Assembly (NCBI RefSeq): GCF_010730745.1 | Contig: NZ_AP022615.1 | Span: 2,108,001 to 2,172,000 of the forward strand | Reading direction: 5' to 3' | Length of the DNA: 64,000 bases | From: Mycobacterium heidelbergense | GTDB lineage: Bacteria; Actinomycetota; Actinomycetes; Mycobacteriales; Mycobacteriaceae | In this document: piece by piece, positions 48,242 to 56,678 of the stretch | Position numbering within the stretch: the first letter of the stretch is position 1 | Layout: each line of letters starts with the position of its first letter | Notes under the pieces: model-generated | The model's database searches: none | What the model was told of the DNA's origin: nothing | The model's input: the letters and a program-made list of their open reading frames with translations, nothing else | Program-made: the position numbers and the translations under genes

Positions 48242-49701
48242 GCCTCGCTCGATACGACGACTTCGTCACTTACACCCGGCAACACTTCGAGGAGGGCCTG
48301 ATACGGCGCGGCTTCCTTGAAACACAGGCAGGGTGGCGGGGCGCCATCGCGCACGCCGACGGCGCCACTGACGTTCTCATCACCCTCACGGATAGATTCC
48401 CATTTCACCCGCCCTCAGTGATGCCTGTCGATCATGATGCAGTGCCCTGGTCCTGGCATCGCGAGGTGAGCGGAGCGCTGTGTCTGGTGGCCGAGGACGA
48501 CCACGATGGACTGTGGTGGACCGAGGTGACCGCGTTCCTGGACCAGGTCACTGCATGGTTCGACCAAGCCCACGCCGGCTGGCCCGAAGACCGCCCCGAC
48601 CTCGACCTCGACAGGTACTTCCACCAGTCCGACGACACCCGCCTCTACCTCTACGACGACCTCGCGCCATACAGCAACGGATTCATTCGCTTCCGCCCGG
48701 CGAGGAACAACACCATGCACATCGGGCGCGGGACAGCACCGTCGAAGTCTGCGAAAGGTAGCAAGCACCGTTTCGGCTTCCTCGCGAACATCGGAGACGT
48801 CGAAGTGCCGCCGAGAGCATGGGCGGACATCGCTGAGCGGATCGACCCGAACATCAACCTGGACCGCCGAATTCGGCGCCGCGAAGTCACCGTCGTGATG
48901 CTGACGTATCGACGTGGCCCCCACAAGGGCATCATCGCGCTGGAGGTGTGGCCTACAACGGACGGCGGTATCGCGGCCAGGCGCCTGCGCTCCGCGGCAG
49001 ACACTGACGCTGCCCGCTCCGCGCGGGCCGGCCTGCTAGCTCCTGAACTTCACCGACATCACGTCGCGGTCGTCGGCGTGGGCGCCTTGGGGTCGTTCAT
49101 CGCAGACATGCTGGCCCGCTCGGGCGTGCACCGCCTCACCCTCGTCGATCACGACATCGTCGAGCCGGGAAACGTCGTCCGTCACCTCGTCGGCCCCGAC
49201 ACCGTGGGGTTGGCGAAAGTCGAGGCGGTCAGACGCCACATCGCCGCCCGCGGCCAACTGCAAGGGGGTGGCATCGCGGTCATCAACAACGCACTGGCCT
49301 CTGACGACTCCGCCGCGGAGCTCATGCAAGACCACAGCCTCGTAATCAACGCCACCGCGGACTTCGCCACCACAGCGCTGCTACACCTCACCGCCGAGGC
49401 ACTCAACACGCATATCCTCTCGGCGGCACTGCAGAACGACGGCGCGACATACCGCATCGATGTGCTGCCTGCGCTCGGCGGCGCCGACCCGTTACCGCCC
49501 TCGGATACCGGCGCAGCCAGCGCACACCAACCTCTGTTCGAGTCCGGATGCGGTAGCCCCATCTCGCCGACACCACCGCACGCGGTCATCGAAGCTGCCG
49601 CGGCGACAGTCCGGCACGCCATCGGCTTGCTCGTCGAGCAGCCGCTGCACCCGGCAGGCGAGGTCCATCACTACACGCTCCACGAGAGGACGCAGCAGTG
49701 A
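48238..49701 (+). CDS. cap2: CBASS Cap2, E2-E1 fusion conjugating enzyme
   Basis: 487 residues. The N-terminal half is E2-like, with the candidate cysteine C82 in SGALCLV. The C-terminal half is an E1/ThiF adenylation domain with the Rossmann motif GVGALGS (280-286), D304 and a candidate E1 cysteine C438 in ESGCGSP. Cap2 in type II CBASS primes the CD-NTase by joining its C-terminal glycine to target proteins. Start GTG overlaps the CD-NTase stop and its own stop overlaps the next gene, so the operon is translationally coupled. Confidence 0.93.
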   Translation: MSLARYDDFVTYTRQHFEEGLIRRGFLETQAGWRGAIAHADGATDVLITLTDRFPFHPPSVMPVDHDAVPWSWHREVSGALCLVAEDDHDGLWWTEVTAFLDQVTAWFDQAHAGWPEDRPDLDLDRYFHQSDDTRLYLYDDLAPYSNGFIRFRPARNNTMHIGRGTAPSKSAKGSKHRFGFLANIGDVEVPPRAWADIAERIDPNINLDRRIRRREVTVVMLTYRRGPHKGIIALEVWPTTDGGIAARRLRSAADTDAARSARAGLLAPELHRHHVAVVGVGALGSFIADMLARSGVHRLTLVDHDIVEPGNVVRHLVGPDTVGLAKVEAVRRHIAARGQLQGGGIAVINNALASDDSAAELMQDHSLVINATADFATTALLHLTAEALNTHILSAALQNDGATYRIDVLPALGGADPLPPSDTGAASAHQPLFESGCGSPISPTPPHAVIEAAAATVRHAIGLLVEQPLHPAGEVHHYTLHERTQQ

Positions 49702-51464
49702 GGCGCACACCGACGCGAATTCAGCTCAGAAACGCAGCGCATGCCTTGATCACGTCCGAAACCGCAAGGCACCTGCCAGCCGAGACCGGAGGCGTGCTGC
49801 TCGGTTATCGCGAGGACACCGACATCATCGTCACCCATGCCCTGGTCGTGGACGGGGAACTCGCGTCCGCAAACCGCTATGTGCGCGACGACGTGAAGGC
49901 CAACGAGCTGCTGCGTGCCTTTCTCGAAGATCGCGCCGACGACGATCCGATCGGATACATCGGCGAATGGCATAGCCACCCAGCCCCCTGCGGGCCCAGT
50001 CCGACCGACGTCCATGCGATTCGGGCCACCGCCAAATCCAGCGACGCCGCCATTGCTCTGCTTGTTCACATCCCGTCAGGCTCCCCGGCGTTTTCCGGCA
50101 TCGTCGCCGCCCGCGGCCGGCTCGGACGTGTCTCGACCCGAGCAGCCACAGTGTTGTTGCCGCAGAACAGATTTCCACCTCTTGGCCCGCTACCAAACGG
50201 TGCGGTCCGCGGTGACGGACCAGTGTTTGTTTCTTATCGGCAGTCCGACGGAACTGCGGCCGCTGAATCGCTTGAGGGTCTGCTCAGGGCGGCGGGGCTG
50301 GTCGTGTGGCGCGACCGTAGCGACCTACGCGCGGGCACCACAACCGATCGGCTAGAGCAGGCCCTCACCCAGGGCCTGTCGGCAGCGGTGCTTGTCATGA
50401 CACCAGACATCGTGTACAGCGAGATCGTCCGCGAACGCGAACTACCGCGCCTGCTGCAACTCGACGCAGATCCAGGGTTCAGCCTGTGCATTGCCAATCA
50501 CGTTGCCCGACAGCCAGATAATTCGAGGTGCGACTTCGAGGCCCCCGACCGGCTACTGCAAACGGCGCCCGCCCGCACCCTGGCCGACAAGAAGCAAACC
50601 AACATGCTCGACGCCGCTGGCGAGGTCGAGATCGCGCGTGACATCCTGATGCACCGCGTCGAACAACGCAGATCCATGCTCCGCCAACAACAACGGCCTT
50701 TCACGATTCGCGTGCAAAGCAGGCCGACACCGTCCGCTATTGATGCCGGCGAGGACGACTTGCACATCCGCCTCAGCGCCGCCACCAGCGGGCGCCTTCC
50801 CTCCCCACGCGGACTCAGGCTCCTTCAAACCACACTGCCGATAATCAGCGACGCGGTATACGCCACTGGCGCCAGAACCGTACGCATCGCCGGCGGCGCA
50901 CACTTATCGGTAGCCCTAGCCCTGGGCGCCGCACTGCCTGAGACGAAATTGGGGGTCCTTGAGGTCCGCGACCTCCAGGACCAGGTGTGGACCTCCTTGG
51001 CCGGCGAGAGACTCTCCAACAACGACGTCCACATCGAACCCATCGACCCGGAGCGGTCGTCCACAGCAGGGCGTGAGCGAATCGCGGTGTTTGTCAGTCT
51101 GACTCCCGAGGCCGACCGCACCGCTTTCGTGCGGCTCATCCGCGAGTCAACCGACGGGTTCACCGCCGCCGCCATCGTGTCGACCGAGCCGAACAGCAGA
51201 ATCGACGCACGCGAAGGCGGCCGTCTGAGTGCATCCGTCGCGCGCGCTATCAAGGGGCTCGCGGCGAGCAGCGGCCGCGCCGAGGTGCACCTGGCTTTCC
51301 ACGGCCCGTACACCATGGCTGCGCTCACCGGCCGCTACCTCAACACGTTGCGCACCGTCGTCTACGAATGGGACAGCGAGGGCGCCGACGGGCCGGCCTA
51401 CACACCGGTCATCGTTTTGGAACCTGGCACCGCCGGAGGACCGATCACCGACGTCCTCGTCTAG
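49698..51464 (+). CDS. CBASS Cap3(JAB)-TIR-SAVED fusion
   Basis: 588 residues in three parts. Residues 1-155 are a JAB/JAMM protease: E29 in PAETGG, then H92, H94 and D104 in EWHSHP...SPTD, as in the deconjugase Cap3. Residues about 175-300 are a TIR domain (GPVFVSYRQSDG, WRDRSDLRAG, candidate catalytic glutamate in SEIVREREL), expected to cleave NAD. Residues about 335-575 are a SAVED cyclic-nucleotide sensor, with two CARF-like halves (VRIAGGAHLSVALALGAAL and VHLAFHGPYTMAALTGRYLN). Cap3 and TIR-SAVED effectors are known as separate proteins; their fusion is what is unusual. GTG start overlaps cap2. Confidence 0.9.
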   Translation: MRRTPTRIQLRNAAHALITSETARHLPAETGGVLLGYREDTDIIVTHALVVDGELASANRYVRDDVKANELLRAFLEDRADDDPIGYIGEWHSHPAPCGPSPTDVHAIRATAKSSDAAIALLVHIPSGSPAFSGIVAARGRLGRVSTRAATVLLPQNRFPPLGPLPNGAVRGDGPVFVSYRQSDGTAAAESLEGLLRAAGLVVWRDRSDLRAGTTTDRLEQALTQGLSAAVLVMTPDIVYSEIVRERELPRLLQLDADPGFSLCIANHVARQPDNSRCDFEAPDRLLQTAPARTLADKKQTNMLDAAGEVEIARDILMHRVEQRRSMLRQQQRPFTIRVQSRPTPSAIDAGEDDLHIRLSAATSGRLPSPRGLRLLQTTLPIISDAVYATGARTVRIAGGAHLSVALALGAALPETKLGVLEVRDLQDQVWTSLAGERLSNNDVHIEPIDPERSSTAGRERIAVFVSLTPEADRTAFVRLIRESTDGFTAAAIVSTEPNSRIDAREGGRLSASVARAIKGLAASSGRAEVHLAFHGPYTMAALTGRYLNTLRTVVYEWDSEGADGPAYTPVIVLEPGTAGGPITDVLV

Positions 51465-51520
51465 AGCGATCTGAATTGCCGACCGATGCTACGGTCCGCC
51501 GGGAGTAATGGTCTGCGAGT

Positions 51521-52468
51521 TCACGTAAGGGTTCCAGGCAGGGCTTTCTCGATCGTGGCCGTCAGCCGATCGTGGGGACTGTGATCGGCGCCGTAAAAGT
51601 CGATGACGTATGACAGCGCGTTGTAGAACGTCGCGACCGCCGTAGTGAGCAGTCGTTGAAGGTGTGTGCTGTTCACGCGCAAGGTGAACTCGACGTAGTC
51701 ACCGCGGTTGACCGGCTCCCGGAACTGGCGCGCAAGATCCAGCGAGGGATGCGTGCCACTTGATAACAGACCGTAAACGCCGCGCGCCTGGCTCCCGCGC
51801 AAGGAACTGCCCGCCGACCGAGCCAGCAACCCGAACATCCACTCGACACCCGCCTCTGGTCCTAGAAAACGCTGAGCTGCCAACGTACGACCGGGCGCGC
51901 TCTCGCTCAGATCCTCTGCGGTGGCTCCCGGGAAGGTAGCAATCGCCCGTCTACGAACCTCTGTCCATCGCCACTTCGCCGCGAGGTAATTTTCATCCTG
52001 TTTGGAACCTAACCGGCTTGCCGCCGCCTTGGTGGCTTCAGCGCTAGCGAAAGTCTCCAGGTAGGCCCGGGCGAGGATGTCGACATAGCGAATCGGCGAA
52101 TCACCCAGAACCCACAACACACGAGAACTGTGCTCGACGATAGAACGCGCGACCGGCAGCGGCGAGAAGATCAACTCCTCGGCCCGATAGAGGGCCGCTA
52201 GACCGCCCAGATGCGCAGCAGCAATCTCGAGGTACGTAACAATCACCTCGGAAACTAAGTCAAAACCGGCCAACATGTCGGCGCTGGAGGTTGCCGGATC
52301 ACGTTGCGACAGAATAGTTTTCGCTCTCGCAGCTGGTGAGCCCTCGCGCGGCTGCCAGAGTGATTCATCAGCTGTTGCTAAGAAGGAGATTCGGCACTGC
52401 TCGGCCACGTCGGCGAGTTCGTTGAGTCGAGCGGCGGCGCCACTATTCGGATTCTGTCCTCTGTCCAT
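51521..52468 (-). CDS. Hypothetical DUF5677/HEPN-like protein
   Basis: 315 residues from the ATG at 52468, with TAGGAG eight bases upstream. It is largely helical; PVARSIVEHSSRVLWVLGD and GVYGLLSSGTHPSLDLARQF resemble the helical DUF5677-type proteins. Function unknown. Convergent with the CBASS operon, 56 bases from its end. Confidence 0.65.
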   Translation of the reverse strand: MDRGQNPNSGAAARLNELADVAEQCRISFLATADESLWQPREGSPAARAKTILSQRDPATSSADMLAGFDLVSEVIVTYLEIAAAHLGGLAALYRAEELIFSPLPVARSIVEHSSRVLWVLGDSPIRYVDILARAYLETFASAEATKAAASRLGSKQDENYLAAKWRWTEVRRRAIATFPGATAEDLSESAPGRTLAAQRFLGPEAGVEWMFGLLARSAGSSLRGSQARGVYGLLSSGTHPSLDLARQFREPVNRGDYVEFTLRVNSTHLQRLLTTAVATFYNALSYVIDFYGADHSPHDRLTATIEKALPGTLT

Positions 52469-52864
52469 TAGGTGGGCTCCTAACGACGACGGCTTCGTCG
52501 GCGGTCGTGGTCTACCAATCGACACACGGGCACGTCGTATGTCGGGGCCAGTCATCATGCTGCCAGTCTCCTCCAGCTGCGGATCGCCTGTGGGCGCGAG
52601 GACGCGGAGCAGCACGACCTCCGCAGGGCCCCGCGGCTTTGGAGGTTGCCCATGCCTATCTGGTGAGCAACCCGCTCAGCGCTCTGGCCTGACGGGTCGT
52701 GTAGCTGGCCGTCGCGGGTAACGGCCAGCTACACGACGGATCGCAGGTCCCTTCTGACCGAGCTGCTGGCAGCACGCCTGGATGCGTCCAGGGCGCGGGG
52801 AGTGCGCAGTAGAGTCATCGGCGTCGTTGCGCTTCGCTGTGCGTAACGGAGGAGGGCAGGGGCT

Positions 52865-54832
52865 TTGTTCGAACAGCACGCGCGGTGGCTTGAGGAACTG
52901 CGCGAGTACATCGACCGGAAGGAGCCGGTCACCTGCCGTGCCGGCTATATGCCGCTGACCGCAATCACACTGGAGATCGTGGCCGCGGGCGTCGACCCCC
53001 GCCCACACGACAGCGTATATATCGATAGCTGGACCTCGATGGCGGCCGACTTGGCCGACAGCCTGCAGTGGATGGGCCCCGAACTTCTCGCCTTGGTCGA
53101 CACAGCGGCAACAAGCCTTCAGCAGGCCATCACCAACGGTCTCCTAGTGCCGCGGGCGGGTGCCGCCCGGCCGCGAATTGATGACACCCAGCGGCCCGTC
53201 GTCGCCAGGCGGGTCGCCGCGCTTGCGGCGTTACTGGATCGCGACGACGCGCTCGTGGCTGCGTGGCGCGACCTGGTCGCCGGATGCCAGGCCATCGACC
53301 ACGTCCTGTACCCCAGCGAGCGAATCGCGTTCCTGCGCGACACCGTGGTGGGCCTCAGCGAATACCGTCGACAGGATCGCGGCTATTTCAGCCAACTCTC
53401 GACTGCCGTTCAGGTGCTCATGGGCTACGCCTCCAGCGTGCAGCAGGCTCAAGCCATGGTCGGCGATACCGTCGACCCCAGCCTCGACGACCCCCAGGCT
53501 CGGATCAACCTCACCGGCAGTGACCTGGCTGAACTTGCCGAGCGCTGCATCCTCAAGCGTCCCCCGACAGGTCAGTATGTGGTCTGGTTTCGCCTCAGCC
53601 CGGGTTATTTCCTGGGCCGTGACCCGTACGTCACCCACGGAGGTATCACCTTTTATGAAGCTCAGAGCCTCGCCACCGTGCTGATCCACCAAGACCGGGC
53701 CAACGAGGTGCTCGGGGGCGTCGTTCCCGAAGAATTGCTCACCCAGGAAATCCGCGACCTTCAACTGTCGAACAAGATGGACGACACCACGGGATTCGAG
53801 TACGCTCCGGCGCTTGTCTATGCCCGCGTCGAGGTTCACGACGTCGAACGCCACCTCGCCATGGCGACGGCCAGGACTCACCTCGACGCGGTGCTCGCGG
53901 TGGTGGGCCATACGGACGGCATGTGGGAGATCCTCGGTGGCCACCTGTTCTTCGACAGCTCCCCGTGGGCGCCGTCGATCCCTCGATGGGGATTGAAGCA
54001 CCCATTACCCGAGCCCGACTTCTACCAAAATGACCATTTCGTAAAGGATCTGACCGATTTCACTGCCAAGGGGCACCTCATCACGGCCGATACCGCTGAC
54101 GCGGTGCAGCCCGCGTTGCGTCTGTCTGCGGCGCTCAAGAACACGCCGCACACCGACGCAGAAGGCACGGTGATGGCGGCGGTCCGGGCTATCGAGCACA
54201 GCAACACCTGGATCGCACCGACCGGCGGCCTGCGGTGGTACAACTTCATCGATCAGTATCTGACCGACGGATACACCCTCACGGTGTTCGCCCGACGAGT
54301 GGTGTTCGACGTCTTCGCAGCTGTGTTGCAGTACCGTCCCGACCACACTCCAGGTGCGTCAACTCCACCGGAACTCGCTGTGATCGAGGCGGACATCCTT
54401 CTCGATGGCGGATGGGGCACCCGCATCGACAGCCCCAAGACCATTGCCCATGTCTCAGCCCTCCGAGGGATCTATGCCGATCACTGGCTGGCGCGCCGCC
54501 TCGCCGAGAGCGACGACATCCTGACCTCGCCCGCGACGATCGGTGCCGCGTTTGACGAGGAACGCCGTCGCGTGGATGCGAGAGTCAGACGGCTCACCCG
54601 GTCCCGAAACGCCGCGATTCATGGTGGCACCCTCTCGAACGAGGCATGCGCGACCATCACCGACTTGGCCGCGGTCTTGGCGCACGACGCGCTGAACACC
54701 TCGATCTGGGCCCGCGTCACTGGACGCCCGCTCGAGGCTTACGCCACCAGGCGCGCCGACGAGCACCGACAGCGGATCGCCAACCTCAAGAACGGCGGAG
54801 ACTTGACCAATCTGTTTACCCTCACGCCATGA
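52865..54832 (+). CDS. Large protein with C-terminal HEPN-like motif
   Basis: 655 residues from a TTG preceded by GGAGGAGG. No family recognised over most of its length. Near the C-terminus SRNAAIHGG supplies an R-x4-H motif (R581/H586) within helices, as in HEPN RNases and Apea-like defence proteins. It neighbours CBASS and restriction genes, so an abortive-infection role is plausible but inferred from motif and context. Confidence 0.65.
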   Translation: MFEQHARWLEELREYIDRKEPVTCRAGYMPLTAITLEIVAAGVDPRPHDSVYIDSWTSMAADLADSLQWMGPELLALVDTAATSLQQAITNGLLVPRAGAARPRIDDTQRPVVARRVAALAALLDRDDALVAAWRDLVAGCQAIDHVLYPSERIAFLRDTVVGLSEYRRQDRGYFSQLSTAVQVLMGYASSVQQAQAMVGDTVDPSLDDPQARINLTGSDLAELAERCILKRPPTGQYVVWFRLSPGYFLGRDPYVTHGGITFYEAQSLATVLIHQDRANEVLGGVVPEELLTQEIRDLQLSNKMDDTTGFEYAPALVYARVEVHDVERHLAMATARTHLDAVLAVVGHTDGMWEILGGHLFFDSSPWAPSIPRWGLKHPLPEPDFYQNDHFVKDLTDFTAKGHLITADTADAVQPALRLSAALKNTPHTDAEGTVMAAVRAIEHSNTWIAPTGGLRWYNFIDQYLTDGYTLTVFARRVVFDVFAAVLQYRPDHTPGASTPPELAVIEADILLDGGWGTRIDSPKTIAHVSALRGIYADHWLARRLAESDDILTSPATIGAAFDEERRRVDARVRRLTRSRNAAIHGGTLSNEACATITDLAAVLAHDALNTSIWARVTGRPLEAYATRRADEHRQRIANLKNGGDLTNLFTLTP

Positions 54833-55349
54833 ACCTCTTCGCGTGTTACGCCATGCCGCGAGTGCCCGGCGGTCAATTAGCGCAGCCGAAGGCGCCGCGA
54901 TCGTTCAGCTCGCATCAATTCAAACCGGATTCAGGGCTACCGGCCGCTAGGTCGAGGAGAGCACGGCAGCACGCAACCCCAAGACCACCGTCGGCGAACA
55001 CGGCTATAGCCGCAGCAGCAGAACGCATCACCGCAGCGCCATCACCGACAATTTCGTATAGGCATCCACCGCGGGACGTCACCGCAACACCATGTTCATC
55101 GAACGCGGCTGAACACCTCCGCGTAATGGGTAATCGCGGGATGGCTGGTGGAAACAGCCACGCTTGATCCCATTCTCGACAGCGAGCCGCCCACTTCGCG
55201 GTTTCGAATCTCGATGCGGCACGAACTGTCCGACGAATCGCGCCACACGCCGATGTCAGCCTGCTTCGCCGTATCGCAGTCGCCTTCTGGATGGCCGCGG
55301 CCCCACACGGTCAGTAAGTGTAAGCACCCAGACCCGCCGGTCGAGGTTC
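54833..55349. other. Intergenic stretch with degraded small-protein sequence
   Basis: No intact gene. On the plus strand a frame near 54955-55060 reads ARNPKTTVGEHG then HRSAITDNFV and a stop, followed by ASTAGRHRNT. This resembles the basic protein at 47017 (RSAITGRFV, STVKKHPKTT) and looks like a broken relative. Confidence 0.5.
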
Positions 55350-56657
55350 TCAACGCGCTCGCACTCGGCCGGTAGCAATATCAGAATCCACCCTCTGCCT
55401 CCATGCCGCGTATTTGTCGCGCCATGGCGGCTCTGTCTTCTGGCGTTTCTGGGCAAACGCTTTAACCAACGGCCATCGCCCTAGCGATGCCAATCTGTCT
55501 TGACCTACCCACATCAGCGCAGTACGAGGAGATTTGCGCGCCTGTGCGGCTAGGAGTTCGGTCACGTAGTCGTCCAGACCATGCATTGCATTGAGCGCAT
55601 CGGCAGCTTCGTCAGCCGTCGGTTGAAAACCCCGGTGGACAACCCGGTTGCGCGGGCCTGCCACCTTCCTGGACCACTCTCCGACCGGGCTTGTGCCAAG
55701 CGGATTCCACTGCCCTCCGAGGCGAGGGTGGTACTCCTTCTTCACGCGTGACGCTAGCGGCGCGGCCAACACTGCGACCGCTGCGTCGATGTCGCCCGTC
55801 GACTCGGGCGCACCACCGGTCTCTTCCCATAGCATCAGACCCAGCACTCCTTCGAGGAGAATCTCGCATGCCTGTGCTGCCATTACGATGGTGCCGGCAA
55901 AGTCGCCATCAACGGTGAGCGTCTGCTCAGCCTGTACGACCGCGCGGCGATAAATGGCGCGGATATCGCCGGCAGAGAGTAGCTGCACGTTCGACAAGAC
56001 CTGCGCAAGCGCGTTTGTCTCGAGCAACTTCGTAGGGCGATCATCGCCGAAGTTCTTGTGATTCAGCGGCTGGAGATGGATAGTCCAGTCTGGCTTCTCG
56101 ATTGTCAGCTCCCGTCGCAGCAAGGGAATCGACGGCCCAACGCGCATGTAGGTCGGTACCCGCGCGGGTACGTCTGCCGACAGGTTGTAGGAGTGTACGA
56201 AGTGCTGCAGACAGTGCAGGCACCTCAGCCACGGGTCAGTGAGGTCCTCGATTTCCGTGTCCGTTGGGACGGTGTCCGTCGAAGCCACGTCGTATACGGC
56301 TACTTCGGCGATGGTAACGATACGGTTGGGCTTGAATTCCTCGTCACCTCTGACGAACTCGGAAGCAGTAACCGGCGCGAGCGCGGGCACGTCGCCCTTG
56401 AAATGCTCCATCACCCTCACCGCAGCGGTAGTGCGGACTTGATAGTCGGCGGGTGCGGCTGGCACGTGGGTGAAGCTGATCGTCACGTCTTGCGGCCCCC
56501 CTACCCGTAGCAGAAGCTCATCGACCTGCTCATTGATCGTCGGTGTCGCGAGATAGGGCGTACTTCGTTCGTCATACACAAAGTGCAGGGTGATGTTCTT
56601 GTTGATGCCGATCGGGTCGGGCAGAGCAACGAAGTAGATATTCAGGAATCGATTCAC
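55350..56657 (-). CDS. Hypothetical protein with HEPN-like motif
   Basis: 435 residues. Helical middle section (about 230-345) with GPRNRVVHRG supplying R336-x4-H341. N-terminal part is beta-rich and unrecognised. On the same strand as, and about 20 bases downstream of, hsdR. Function unknown; possibly an accessory defence protein co-transcribed with the restriction genes. Confidence 0.7.
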   Translation of the reverse strand: MNRFLNIYFVALPDPIGINKNITLHFVYDERSTPYLATPTINEQVDELLLRVGGPQDVTISFTHVPAAPADYQVRTTAAVRVMEHFKGDVPALAPVTASEFVRGDEEFKPNRIVTIAEVAVYDVASTDTVPTDTEIEDLTDPWLRCLHCLQHFVHSYNLSADVPARVPTYMRVGPSIPLLRRELTIEKPDWTIHLQPLNHKNFGDDRPTKLLETNALAQVLSNVQLLSAGDIRAIYRRAVVQAEQTLTVDGDFAGTIVMAAQACEILLEGVLGLMLWEETGGAPESTGDIDAAVAVLAAPLASRVKKEYHPRLGGQWNPLGTSPVGEWSRKVAGPRNRVVHRGFQPTADEAADALNAMHGLDDYVTELLAAQARKSPRTALMWVGQDRLASLGRWPLVKAFAQKRQKTEPPWRDKYAAWRQRVDSDIATGRVRAR

Positions 56658-56678
56658 GTCAGTCAGACCCGCGTCATC

